Position numbers and translations under genes: made by a program. Below, piece by piece: positions 17,706 through 25,590 of a DNA stretch of 64,000 bases (position 1 is the first letter of the stretch; each line of letters opens with the position of its first letter). Source of the stretch: Klebsiella ornithinolytica NBRC 105727 = ATCC 31898 (GTDB lineage Bacteria; Pseudomonadota; Gammaproteobacteria; Enterobacterales; Enterobacteriaceae); the NCBI RefSeq assembly GCF_001598295.1, contig NZ_BCYR01000008.1, forward strand, positions 1 to 64,000. Reading direction: 5' to 3'. The notes below the pieces were generated by a model. The model worked only from the letters and a program-made list of their open reading frames with translations. It was not told the DNA's origin and made no database searches.

Positions 17706-18566
17706 ATGGTCCGGCAGCGTCAGGCGGATTTACTGCTGGTAGCCGCTACGGTTATCGCCGCATGTGGGTGGATATTTTCTCGCGAAGCCATCGCGGGGAT
17801 GCCGGTTTTCGCCTTCCTTGGGCTGCGTTTCTTTTTTGCGGCGCTGCTGCTGCTGCCGTTTTGTCGCGGCTTCCACGTGGAGAGGCGACACTGGCGGCAG
17901 ATGACGATCGGCGGGCTGTGGTTTGCGCTGAACCTGTGTCTGTGGATCTACTCGGTCTCGACCACCGCCTCGCTGGGCGAGGGGGCGTTCATCATGAGCC
18001 TGTCGATGCTGTTTGTGCCGCTCACCGCATGGGTGATGATGAAAACACGCCCTGCCCGGGCATACTGGGAGTGCCTGCCGGTCGCGATCGTCGGCCTCGG
18101 GCTGCTGAGTCTGCATATGCCGATTGCCTTCCACCCCAGCCAGGGCTGGTTTCTGCTGACCGCGCTGGTGCAGTCGATCTGGTTTTGCTACACCAGCCGC
18201 TGCGCCCGCGATGTGCCCCTGATCCCGCTGACCACCGTGCAGCTGGCGATTACCGGGCTCGTCGGGCTGGGGATCTCCGCCGCCGTCGAAACCTGGGACC
18301 AGCCGTTTACGCTACCCACTTTCGGCTGGCTGCTGGCCAGTATTGTTATCGCCACCAGTCTGCGCTTCGGCCTGCAAATGAAGGGGCAGAAGTACGCGGC
18401 GGTGGCAAGCGCGGCGATTATCATGGTGCTGGAGCCGCTGTTGACGGTTATTGCCGCCGCGCTGTGGTACGGCGAACAGCTGCCGTTGCAAAAGATTATT
18501 GGCGGTATGTTAATCCTGGTGGCCCAGCTGTGGTTTCGCTGGCGGATGCTCAGGCCGTTACGCTAA
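17706..18566 (+). CDS. yicL: EamA/DMT-superfamily transporter
   Basis: Inner-membrane protein of 286 residues with ten hydrophobic segments in two EamA repeats (about residues 5-140 and 145-280). Position after nlpA matches E. coli yicL. AAGGAGAGG sits seven bases before the ATG at 17706; an upstream GTG overlaps this ribosome site and is rejected. Transport substrate unknown; relatives export amino acids and metabolites. The last nine bases overlap the convergent NUDIX gene. Confidence 0.8.
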   Translation: MVRQRQADLLLVAATVIAACGWIFSREAIAGMPVFAFLGLRFFFAALLLLPFCRGFHVERRHWRQMTIGGLWFALNLCLWIYSVSTTASLGEGAFIMSLSMLFVPLTAWVMMKTRPARAYWECLPVAIVGLGLLSLHMPIAFHPSQGWFLLTALVQSIWFCYTSRCARDVPLIPLTTVQLAITGLVGLGISAAVETWDQPFTLPTFGWLLASIVIATSLRFGLQMKGQKYAAVASAAIIMVLEPLLTVIAAALWYGEQLPLQKIIGGMLILVAQLWFRWRMLRPLR

Positions 18567-19112
18567 ACCGTGATGCTGCTGCGCCATCAGATGCAGCAGC
18601 GGCACCAGCGACAGCCCGTCAGGCATCTCGCCGCGGGCGATCAGCTGGCTAATTTCGGCGAAGGTAAACCAGCCTGTTTCCATCACCTCATCCTGATCCT
18701 CATCCATTCCGACATACGTCAGATCGCGGGCAAGCCAGGTGATAAACAGCTGGTCGCTGCTGCCATAGGAGGGGTTGTAGCGGATAATTTCTTCGGCCTG
18801 TTTCGCCTGATAGCCGGTCTCTTCCCGTAGCTCGCGCAGGGCCGCCGCGCGCGGCTCTTCCCCTTCATCAATACCGCCGGACGGAATAGCCCATACCACC
18901 TTATCGATCAGATACCGATAGTGGCGGATCAGCAGTACTTTGTCCTGCTGCATGGCGACAATCCCTACCGCCGGGCGCGGATAATGGACAGAGTAAAAAT
19001 CGCGGCGCTCGGCGTCGGTGACGTCGATGGCCACCTTACGCATGCTGAACCACGGAGTGTGCGCAATCACTTCGGCGTCGTGCATATCGGCGACGGTCAG
19101 TCTCTTTTTCAT
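18558..19112 (-). CDS. NUDIX hydrolase, ADP-ribose pyrophosphatase-like
   Basis: Cytoplasmic hydrolase of 184 residues. The Nudix box is complete: G-I-D-E-G-E near residue 83, then REL-REETGY, matching GX5EX7REUXEEXGU, so metal-dependent pyrophosphohydrolase activity is expected. The overall layout resembles NudF/ADP-ribose pyrophosphatases. An upstream GTG three codons earlier is possible; the ATG is preferred for spacing from GAGGA. It overlaps yicL tail to tail by nine bases. No gene beside it points to a specific nucleotide substrate. Confidence 0.82.
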   Translation of the reverse strand: MKKRLTVADMHDAEVIAHTPWFSMRKVAIDVTDAERRDFYSVHYPRPAVGIVAMQQDKVLLIRHYRYLIDKVVWAIPSGGIDEGEEPRAAALRELREETGYQAKQAEEIIRYNPSYGSSDQLFITWLARDLTYVGMDEDQDEVMETGWFTFAEISQLIARGEMPDGLSLVPLLHLMAQQHHGLA

Positions 19113-19280
19113 CGTAGCCACTTCCTCAGAAAACGAGCGTTCAGGACATCATAGCCAGAGGCGGATAGCAACCGCAGAAAGTTGGCCCAATCTCATCGAT
19201 CATTGCCCAAATGCCCATATTGCGCCAGGCTGGTGGGACGTACGATGTTCGCCAGATAACCGCGAAGAGGAGTGAACATC

Positions 19281-20060
19281 ATGAAAATGACCCATATCCG
19301 TAACTCAACTCAGATTATTGAATATGCAGGAAAAAAGTTCCTGATTGACCCGATGCTGGCGGATCGTGGCGCCTGGCCGGGATTCCCGGGCACCGCCCGC
19401 GCAGAGCTGCGTAACCCGTTGGTCGGGCTGCCTTTTTCCCTTGAAACTATTATTGATGTCGATGCGGCGATCGTCACCCATACGCATGATGATCATTGGG
19501 ATGAGGCGGCGATCGCCGCGATCCCGAAGACGCTGCCGGTTTTTGTCCAGCATGACGGTGATGCCGGACTGCTGCGTGGACAGGGATTTCAGGATGTCCG
19601 CCTGCTGTCGGAAGAGAGTGAGTTTGCCGGCATCCGCTTACAGAAAACTACTTCCGGGCAGCATGGCAGCGACCGCACCTATGCCGTGCCGGCTATGGCG
19701 GAGCGCCTGGGCGAAGCCTGCGGCGTGGTGTTTCGCCATCCGCAGGAGAAGACGCTGTGGCTGGTGGGCGATACCATCTGGCGCCCTGAAATTGAGGCCG
19801 ATATGCTACGGCTGCGTCCCGATGTGGTGGTGCTGAATGCCGGCTACGCGCACGTGATTGGATTCGGGCCGATTATCATGGGCAAAGAAGATGTGCTGAA
19901 AGCCCATTTTACCCTGCCAGAGGCGAAAATTGTCGCTATCCATCTTGAAGCGGTCAATCACTGCCTGCTGAGCCGCGAGGAGCTGCGCGAATACGTGGCG
20001 GACAATCAGATTGCCGATTCTGTCAGCATCCCGCAGGATGGGGAAAGTATGATCTTTTAA
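19281..20060 (+). CDS. MBL-fold metallo-hydrolase (UlaG/YtnP-like)
   Basis: Protein of 259 residues with a metallo-beta-lactamase fold. The metal motif THTHDDHWD lies near residue 70, and GDTIWRPE and the late AIHLEAVNH supply further ligands. The ATG at 19281 has GAGGAG eight bases upstream; an upstream GTG lies on that ribosome site. A GlxA-like AraC regulator follows 23 bp later on the same strand and may be co-transcribed. Substrate unknown; relatives hydrolyse lactones or phosphoesters. Confidence 0.82.
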   Translation: MKMTHIRNSTQIIEYAGKKFLIDPMLADRGAWPGFPGTARAELRNPLVGLPFSLETIIDVDAAIVTHTHDDHWDEAAIAAIPKTLPVFVQHDGDAGLLRGQGFQDVRLLSEESEFAGIRLQKTTSGQHGSDRTYAVPAMAERLGEACGVVFRHPQEKTLWLVGDTIWRPEIEADMLRLRPDVVVLNAGYAHVIGFGPIIMGKEDVLKAHFTLPEAKIVAIHLEAVNHCLLSREELREYVADNQIADSVSIPQDGESMIF

Positions 20061-20083
20061 GCCCGCCGCGGGGAACGGAGAGG

Positions 20084-21040
20084 ATGATGAAATTAACCGA
20101 TGTCGCAATTGTTGCCGTGGACGGGTTCAGCCCTTTTCACTACTCGGTTCCCTGCATGTTGTTTGGCGATAGCGTCTCGGAAACGAAACGTTTTAAGCTG
20201 CAGATTTGCGCCGAACGGCCGGGATTGTTGACCGCGCCCGACGGCTTTGCGCTCAACGCCAGCGCGGATTTCACCGCCCTTGAGCAGGCTGATATCGTGG
20301 TGGTGCCTTACTGGGGAGCGGTGCATCAGCGTCCGCCCCAGTCGTTGCTGGATAGCCTGGTGCGGGCAAGGGAGAACGGCGCTGAAATCGTCGGGCTATG
20401 CCTCGGCGCCTTTGTTCTCGGCTATGCCGGGCTGCTGGATGGCAAACGGGCGGCGACCCACTGGGAGTTTGAGCAGGCGTTTCAGCGGCAGTTTCCCGAG
20501 GTGCGGCTGGATATCAATGCGCTGTACGTCGATGACCAGCGGATCATCACTTCAGCGGGCACCGCGGCGGCGCTCGACTGCTGCCTGTATATCATTCGCC
20601 AGCGTTTCGGCAGCCTCGCGGCGAATCAGATCGCCCGACGTATGATCGTGCCGCCCCATCGTGAAGGGGGCCAGGCGCAGTTTATCGCCCAGCCGGTACC
20701 GAAAAATACCCGCGACGCGCGGATTAACGGCCTGCTGGAGTATCTCCAGCAGCATATCGCCGAACCGCACAACCTCGACTCGCTGGCGCAGGTGGTAGCA
20801 ATGAGCCGGCGCACGCTGACTCGTCACTTCACCAGGGCCACCGGCATGAGCATTGCCGACTGGCTGACCATTGAACGTCTGCGGCGCAGTCAGCTCTTGC
20901 TCGAAACGGGGAATATGCCCGTCGAGCAGGTGGCGGAAAGCGTTGGATTCCGCTCCGCCGTGACCTGGCGCCAGCAGTTTAAATCCCGCTTTGGCGTCAG
21001 CCCGGCGGAGTGGCGGCGCACCTTTCGCCGCGGGACTTAA
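20084..21040 (+). CDS. GlxA/FtrA-like AraC regulator with DJ-1/PfpI domain
   Basis: Regulator of 318 residues. The N-terminal half is a class-I glutamine amidotransferase-like (DJ-1/PfpI) domain with the nucleophile-elbow cysteine in IVGLCLGAFVLGYAGLL (near residue 106). The C-terminal half (about 220-318) is an AraC double helix-turn-helix ending FGVSPAEWRR. The layout matches FtrA/GlxA regulators, which sense small nitrogen-containing or other metabolites. GGAGAGG precedes paired ATGs. The stop overlaps the convergent yahK by four bases. Probably linked to the upstream MBL hydrolase. Confidence 0.85.
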   Translation: MMKLTDVAIVAVDGFSPFHYSVPCMLFGDSVSETKRFKLQICAERPGLLTAPDGFALNASADFTALEQADIVVVPYWGAVHQRPPQSLLDSLVRARENGAEIVGLCLGAFVLGYAGLLDGKRAATHWEFEQAFQRQFPEVRLDINALYVDDQRIITSAGTAAALDCCLYIIRQRFGSLAANQIARRMIVPPHREGGQAQFIAQPVPKNTRDARINGLLEYLQQHIAEPHNLDSLAQVVAMSRRTLTRHFTRATGMSIADWLTIERLRRSQLLLETGNMPVEQVAESVGFRSAVTWRQQFKSRFGVSPAEWRRTFRRGT

Positions 21041-22086
21041 CCGGCGAGCGTCGCGCTGTCTATCACGAAGCGATATTTGACATCGCCTTTGACCATACGC
21101 TCCCAGGCTTCGTTGATCTGATCGGCGCGAATCAGCTCAATATCGGCGACGATGCTGTGTTCGGCGCAGAAATCGAGCATCTCCTGAGTTTCCGGGATCC
21201 CGCCTATCATCGAGCCCGCAATCGCACGACGGCGAAATATCAGATTAAACACTTCCGGCGAAGGATGCGGGCTGGCCGGCGCGCCGACCAGGGTCAGAGT
21301 GCCATCGCGTTTGAGTAACGTGGTGAAGGCATCGAGATTGTGCGGCGCCGCTACGGTGTTGAGGATGAAATCGAAGCTTTTCACGTGGGCGGCCATTTCA
21401 TCCTCGTTGCGTGAGACAACCACCTCATCCGCGCCCAGCGCTTTTGCCGCTTCCCGCTTCGATTCTGAGGTGGTAAAGGCCACCACGTGGGCGCCCATGG
21501 CGTGGGCCAACTTAATTCCCATATGTCCCAACCCGCCAATACCCACAATGCCGACTTTTTTCCCCGGCCCGACGTTCCAGTGACGCAGCGGAGAGTAGGT
21601 GGTAATCCCCGCGCAGAGCAGCGGCGCCACGGCGGCGAGTTGTTCCTTCGGATGGCGAATATGCAGCACATAGCGCTCGTGTACCACAATCTGCTGCGAA
21701 TAGCCGCCGAGGGTGTGTCCAGGCGCGTCTGCCGTGGGGCCGTTGTAGGTGAGAATCATATGGTCGCAGTAGTTTTCCAGTCCTGCTTCGCACTCTTCAC
21801 ACTGTTTACAGCTGTCGACCATACAGCCGACGCCGACCAGGTCGCCAACGTTGAACCCCGAGACCTGATTGCCGATGGCGGTCACCTGGCCGACGATTTC
21901 ATGCCCCGGCACGCAAGGATAGAGCGTACCGGCCCATTCAGATCGTGCCTGATGAAGGTCGGAGTGGCAGACGCCGCAGTAATCGATGGCGATCTGCACA
22001 TCGTGGGGGCCCGGGTCGCGGCGGGAGATAGCCATCGATTTCAGCGGTTGGGTGGCGGAGTACGTACCAATAGCATTGATCTGCAT
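21037..22086 (-). CDS. yahK: Zinc-dependent alcohol dehydrogenase/aldehyde reductase YahK
   Basis: Cytoplasmic NADPH-dependent aldehyde reductase of 349 residues, same length as E. coli YahK and closely similar over the whole protein. Catalytic zinc ligands are in YCGVCHSDLH and PGHEIVG, the structural-zinc cysteines in SCKQCEECEAGLENYC, and the nucleotide-binding glycines in GIGGLGHMGIKLAHAMGA. In E. coli yahK lies near 7 min, so its presence near selC is not shared synteny. It reads away from the monooxygenase-like gene; the 227-bp gap behind its start contains a purine-rich tandem repeat. Confidence 0.92.
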   Translation of the reverse strand: MQINAIGTYSATQPLKSMAISRRDPGPHDVQIAIDYCGVCHSDLHQARSEWAGTLYPCVPGHEIVGQVTAIGNQVSGFNVGDLVGVGCMVDSCKQCEECEAGLENYCDHMILTYNGPTADAPGHTLGGYSQQIVVHERYVLHIRHPKEQLAAVAPLLCAGITTYSPLRHWNVGPGKKVGIVGIGGLGHMGIKLAHAMGAHVVAFTTSESKREAAKALGADEVVVSRNEDEMAAHVKSFDFILNTVAAPHNLDAFTTLLKRDGTLTLVGAPASPHPSPEVFNLIFRRRAIAGSMIGGIPETQEMLDFCAEHSIVADIELIRADQINEAWERMVKGDVKYRFVIDSATLAG

Positions 22087-22220
22087 AGCGAAACCTCTTT
22101 CTGAATGAACGTGCTGGATGATTCGGAGGGGATGACCTGCTTTTTGGCGGCAACGGTAAGCGTAGCCTGGCCAGCGCGGGGCGTGGGGCGATTAGCTCAG
22201 AGTGTTAAACAGAAAAGGGA

Positions 22221-22278
22221 AAAAGAGACGGGGTAAAAAAGACGGGATAAAAAAGGAAGGGGGTAAAAGAGGCGGGAT
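22221..22278. repeat. Four imperfect purine-rich tandem units upstream of yahK
   Basis: Consecutive units of 14, 14, 16 and 14 bases with consensus AAAARRGRCGGGRT run from 22221 to 22278 between the monooxygenase-like gene and yahK. One strand is almost wholly purine. Could be a slippage-grown repeat or a multi-site regulatory array. Confidence 0.55.
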
Positions 22279-22300
22279 CCCTGCCTGACAGGGAACCCGC
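22272..22300 (-). terminator. Long hairpin after the monooxygenase-like gene
   Basis: GCGGG and TCCCTG pair with CAGGGA and CCCGC, an 11-bp stem with one A/A mismatch and a five-base loop. On the minus strand CTCTTTTA follows, a weak U-tract. It probably ends the MDR reductase/ABM transcript. Confidence 0.6.
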
Positions 22301-22313
22301 AGCGTTGAGGCGA

Positions 22314-22613
22314 TTATTCAACCGGTGTCAGATAATCCAGGCGCAGCGGTTCAGCCAGCAGGCTGTCCATTTGCGCGATAAAGGCCTGAAAGTGCGGCAG
22401 GGCGATGTGCGCCTCCAGCGCGGACGGGTCACGCCACGACTCGCGCATGTAGAAGGTGTCCGGCGCATCGCGCAGCTGAAACAGGGCGTAATCCAGATTA
22501 CCCGCTTCCTGACGGGTCGGCTGTAACAGCGCTTTCAGCGCCTGCCGCAGATCGGCCGTTTTTCCCGGTTTGGCTTTCAGAACCGCAATGGCAGATACCG
22601 TGTCGCTCGTCAT
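22314..22613 (-). CDS. Antibiotic biosynthesis monooxygenase (ABM) domain protein
   Basis: Small protein of 99 residues with the dimeric ferredoxin-like ABM fold: AIAVLKAKPGKTADLRQALKAL at the start, then EAGNLDYALFQLRD and FYMRESWRDPSALEAH, typical of YgiN-like quinol monooxygenases. The ATG is one base after the stop of the upstream MDR reductase, so the two are translationally coupled. The pairing of a quinone-oxidoreductase-like MDR with an ABM protein resembles quinone or electrophile detoxification gene pairs. Function is inferred. Confidence 0.8.
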   Translation of the reverse strand: MTSDTVSAIAVLKAKPGKTADLRQALKALLQPTRQEAGNLDYALFQLRDAPDTFYMRESWRDPSALEAHIALPHFQAFIAQMDSLLAEPLRLDYLTPVE

Positions 22614-22614
22614 C

Positions 22615-23622
22615 TTAAAACCCTTCCAGCACGATTTTGCCGACCGCGCGCCCGGTTTCCAGCTGGGTGTGCGCTCTCTGCAGGTTACTGGCGTTGATTG
22701 GACCGTAATGCTCGCCCAGGGTCGTTTTGATGGTCTTATCGTCAATCAGGGCCGCCACCCGGGTCAGCAGCTGATGCTGGGCCAGCATATCCGGTGTTTC
22801 AAACATCGAACGAGTGAACATAAACTCCCAGTGCAGCGAAATGCTTTTGGCCTTCAGCGGGCGGGCATCGAGGGTTTCCGGATCGTCAATCAACGCCAGC
22901 TTGCCCTGTGGGGCGAGGGCCGCAATCAGCTGCGCGTAATGTTGTTCAGTACTGTTGAGGCTGGCGACGTGCGTCACGGCGTTTACCCCAATCCGCGCCA
23001 GTTCTTCGCAGAGCGGCTTGCTGTGATCGATAACATGGTGTGCTCCGGCATCAAGTACCCATTTTTGGCTTTCCGGGCGCGAAGCGGTGCCGATGATCGT
23101 CATACGCGTCAGTTTGCGCGCCAGCTGCGTGAGAATGGAGCCGACGCCGCCCGCCGCGCCGACAATCAGCAGCACATTCCCGGCGTTGCCGCCTTCCTGC
23201 ACGCCAAGACGGTCGAACAACAATTCCCATGCGGTGATGGCGGTCAGCGGCAGGGCGGCGGCAGAGGCGTTATCCAGCGAGCGCGGCTTCAGGGCGACGA
23301 TCCGTTCGTCGACGAGCTGAAACTCGCTATTACTTCCCGCGCGCCCCAGCGCACCGGCATACCAGACTTCATCGCCCGGCGCGAACAGCGTGACCGCCTC
23401 GCCAACCGATTTTACGACGCCAACCGCATCCCAGCCCAGCACGCGCGGGGTATCGCCGGTAAATCCGGCGCGGACTTTGGTATCCACCGGATTCACGGAA
23501 ATCGCCTTCACTTCAATGAGCAGGTCATGCCCTGCAGCAACCGGAACCGGCAGCTCGATGGCGCTTAAAAATGGGACGTTACTGCCTGCGGTAGCGGCGC
23601 GGGTAATGGCAATCGCTTTCAT
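22615..23622 (-). CDS. MDR-superfamily oxidoreductase (zinc-type ADH-like, ZADH)
   Basis: NADPH-binding medium-chain reductase of 335 residues. Segments SVNPVDTKVRAG and LGWDAVGVV match the quinone-oxidoreductase branch, and VGAAGGVGSILTQLARK (near residue 153) is the cofactor motif. The zinc cysteines of true alcohol dehydrogenases are absent, so it is a zinc-independent enzyme despite the usual database label. It heads a two-gene unit with the ABM-domain gene. Probable substrates are quinones or alkenals. Confidence 0.85.
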   Translation of the reverse strand: MKAIAITRAATAGSNVPFLSAIELPVPVAAGHDLLIEVKAISVNPVDTKVRAGFTGDTPRVLGWDAVGVVKSVGEAVTLFAPGDEVWYAGALGRAGSNSEFQLVDERIVALKPRSLDNASAAALPLTAITAWELLFDRLGVQEGGNAGNVLLIVGAAGGVGSILTQLARKLTRMTIIGTASRPESQKWVLDAGAHHVIDHSKPLCEELARIGVNAVTHVASLNSTEQHYAQLIAALAPQGKLALIDDPETLDARPLKAKSISLHWEFMFTRSMFETPDMLAQHQLLTRVAALIDDKTIKTTLGEHYGPINASNLQRAHTQLETGRAVGKIVLEGF

Positions 23623-23962
23623 ATACTCTCCGGTTTTAAATGGGATTTCTGTGGGAATCCATTAATGGTAGACCCCTGATGGGAAGGGAAAAACGGGGCC
23701 TGGGCGATAAGAGTTATATTGAAAAGCTGAAAATCGGTTTGGGGATAGATTTTGAACTTCCTGCCAGAATGACTGAGTCGTTTGGAAATCGCACCACTCT
23801 GCCCTGATGCATTCATTAGAATTTATTCGACCTCAGGCATCTCCTGATGTTTGAAGCCGTGAGACGCTAACATCAAGAGCAGACCGATGTGAGAAAGGTA
23901 AGACGATGAGTATGCGCAGCAATCAGGGATTCTCACCAGTATGAGAATGCCCTTTTCCAATA
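23623..23962. other. Intergenic region with a + strand terminator-like hairpin
   Basis: 340 bases with no credible gene; open frames here are short and without ribosome sites. A hairpin at 23926-23952 (GGG-ATTCTCA / TGAGAAT-G-CCC) is followed on the + strand by TTTT, although no + strand gene precedes it. Composition shifts towards AT approaching the unknown gene at 23963. Confidence 0.5.
23926..23956 (+). terminator. Hairpin with short T-run, no + strand gene upstream
   Basis: ATTCTCA and TGAGAAT pair around CCAGTA, extended by GGG/CCC with one bulged G, then CCCTTTT on the + strand. It may terminate an unannotated small RNA or end the leftward unknown gene from the other strand. Confidence 0.4.
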
Positions 23963-24850
23963 TCAGCTTATTGCACCTAATGTACATTCAACTTTTGATT
24001 TTATCTCCGCGGCATCTTTCTTGCTGACTTCAATAAAGCCCTGCGCATCATATGGCACTTGCCTTGTTTGCTCGTCTTTAAACACCTGCGGGCTAATATC
24101 TATCCATGCTTTATCTTTCAGTTTTCTGGCATAGAAAGACAACTCATGATTGTTATAGGTAATTTTTGCCAATACTTTGCCTTGAGCTGTCCTGAAATCG
24201 CTATAGCAAACCGCCTTATTATCCAGTGTTATTTTGGTCGGGTCTGCAGGAGTGAGTTTTGGCGGGGTTGGTGTTTGGGTGCTCAGTTGCTGATTTCTGA
24301 CCAGCGCAGCGCCAGAATGTTTACCATTGTCGTAGCAGATGGAGCCAATGGCCAGAAAGAGAGCAAGCGTAATGATGGATTGTAGCCAAAATCTATTGCC
24401 CGCTTTCTCTAATTTAGCTTGTTGTTCTTTCACCTTTGCATTCAGGTTAAGAACTTCTCTGGCTAATTCCCGGCTTTCTACCTGGACCGTCGCTAAAGCC
24501 TCTATGCTCTTATTTGCTGCCTTCAGATTGTTAGTCGCGATGGCGTATTGATCGCGTAAGTTTGAGAGTTTTAACGCATTCAGATCGGCTTCTCTTTTGC
24601 ACTGTATCGCAACACGTTTAGTCTGGTGGAGATCGTCTTCAAGAGCGTTAATTTTACGCTTCAGCCCGTTAACTTCTGCTGTGTTATCCGCATGCCGATC
24701 CTCGTCTTCATCGACTTTCAGACGCAGCAAATCAGCAGGATTAATCCCGAGTTTTTGCATATTTGCTGCCGCCATTTTTAAGGCGGTGGCTGCTTCATTG
24801 GCACTACTATTATGAAGTGCAGAGCTAATAAGTTTCTTTATTCTTTTCAT
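23963..24850 (-). CDS. Unknown membrane coiled-coil protein with DUF2786-like N-terminus
   Basis: I do not recognise this 295-residue protein as a named gene. Visible parts: residues 1-45 resemble the DUF2786 helix pair (MKRIKKLISSALHNSSANEA, then AATALKMAAANMQKLGI); about 55-150 is charged and coiled-coil-like; about 154-172 is a single hydrophobic segment (SIITLALFLAIGSICY); then a proline/threonine linker and a C-terminal domain of some 95 residues with two cysteines that may pair. Likely topology is cytoplasmic coil, one membrane pass, external domain. It is clearly AT-richer than its neighbours and lies beside selC, a classic integration site, so it is probably acquired DNA. Confidence 0.75.
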   Translation of the reverse strand: MKRIKKLISSALHNSSANEAATALKMAAANMQKLGINPADLLRLKVDEDEDRHADNTAEVNGLKRKINALEDDLHQTKRVAIQCKREADLNALKLSNLRDQYAIATNNLKAANKSIEALATVQVESRELAREVLNLNAKVKEQQAKLEKAGNRFWLQSIITLALFLAIGSICYDNGKHSGAALVRNQQLSTQTPTPPKLTPADPTKITLDNKAVCYSDFRTAQGKVLAKITYNNHELSFYARKLKDKAWIDISPQVFKDEQTRQVPYDAQGFIEVSKKDAAEIKSKVECTLGAIS

Positions 24851-25158
24851 TTATATGGTTGGGATATATTTTTACAACATTTTACGCTTTTAAATTTTTT
24901 GGATAAGGTCGGTTTGATCAAAAAACAACGCAATCTCTAGACGAATCCTATAACCGGCAATGAAGGAAGAACGCATCAAATAATACGATTCATCACCAGG
25001 AACGAAGGCAATGCGCGACATCCTGTTCTGGGTTTGGCGAGCGTTGCAGATGATGGTGTACTTTTTGCGCGGATGTCAGCAACCATCGATGGTCGCCTAT
25101 GGACGATAGTTTTCTTCGCGTATTTTTTAATGAGAAAGTGACGAACGGGGGAGCATTT
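24851..25158. other. Gap between the unknown membrane gene and selC
   Basis: 308 bases. The part next to the unknown gene is AT-rich. A 32-codon frame starts at 25011. I found no copy of the tRNA 3' end that would mark an island border, and no integrase. Confidence 0.5.
25011..25109 (+). CDS. Candidate 32-residue small hydrophobic ORF
   Basis: ATG at 25011 opens a 32-codon frame ending TAG, encoding a peptide with a hydrophobic stretch ([18 protein letters not shown]) like small membrane proteins. AAGG is only four bases upstream, a weak ribosome site. No homologue recognised; it may equally be a gene remnant. Confidence 0.25.
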   Translation: MRDILFWVWRALQMMVYFLRGCQQPSMVAYGR

Positions 25159-25253
25159 TGGCGGAAGATCACAGGAGTTGAACCTGCCCGGGACCGCTGG
25201 CGGCCCCAACTGGATTTGAAGTCCAGCCACCTCACCGGAGATGACGATCTTCC
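25159..25253 (-). tRNA. selC: tRNA-Sec (anticodon UCA)
   Basis: 95-base gene including encoded CCA, closely matching E. coli selC. On the minus strand it starts GGAAGATCGTC and ends GATCTTCCGCCA, giving the eight-pair acceptor stem. The anticodon arm reads CTGGACTTCAAATCCAG (anticodon TCA) and the long variable arm typical of tRNA-Sec follows. It inserts selenocysteine at UGA codons with SECIS elements. selC is a well-known insertion site for islands in enterobacteria. Confidence 0.98.
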
Positions 25254-25284
25254 GCGCCTCGATTGCTACATGGAGGCGGGGCGC

Positions 25285-25290
25285 ATTATA
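25285..25290 (-). promoter_or_regulatory. -10 element of selC promoter
   Basis: Minus-strand TATAAT lies 32 bp upstream of the tRNA start and is followed by a GC-rich discriminator (GCGCCCCG), typical of stringently controlled stable-RNA promoters. No good -35 hexamer is seen at 16-17 bp. Confidence 0.6.
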
Positions 25291-25422
25291 GCTACTTTCA
25301 GGCATTTACCACATACCTGAACGCACTTTTTTACTGTTAAAACTGGACTTTACAGAACAGTCTGACACAAACCCTCGTAAAATCCGCGGGTTACACTTTT
25401 ATATTTTTTCTGCGAGGGCGAT

Positions 25423-25524
25423 CTGGCAGGAAAAAACGACGCTGGAGAGATACGCAGCCGCCACCTTACGTCTCAGCCAGCAGGGCGCATGCATGCCATG
25501 TCGCTATTCGCCCTTTCCTGCCAG
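25423..25524. repeat. Widely spaced 11-bp inverted repeat before the RpiR gene
   Basis: Perfect arms at 25423-25433 and 25514-25524 enclose 80 bases; the outer limits span 102 bp. It may be a pair of operator sites for looping, an mRNA leader fold, or the ends of a tiny mobile element. No flanking target duplication is evident. Confidence 0.4.
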
Positions 25525-25590
25525 TGAGTTCCCCCACAGACACTCTTGCCGTTTGGTGGTAGCGTAATCTGCCGCTGAGAGGAGCCCGCC

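Larger units (their letters stand above)
25254..25590. other. selC to RpiR-gene intergenic region
   Basis: 337 bases holding the selC promoter and the upstream region of the RpiR-type gene. An 11-bp inverted repeat, CTGGCAGGAAA (25423-25433) and TTTCCTGCCAG (25514-25524), is separated by 80 bases. No gene is credible here. Confidence 0.6.

Noticed and set aside
17762-18652. Second + strand frame overlapping yicL
   Set aside because: It is an alternative frame of yicL, rich in Arg and Ala with no membrane segments; yicL shows the proper ten-helix pattern.
22570-23568. Long + strand open frame opposite the MDR reductase
   Set aside because: The MDR protein on the minus strand carries all family motifs; the opposite frame has none.
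24851-25158. Integrase remnant or attachment-site repeat next to selC
   Set aside because: I looked for a tyrosine-recombinase fragment and for a second copy of the tRNA 3' end and saw neither.
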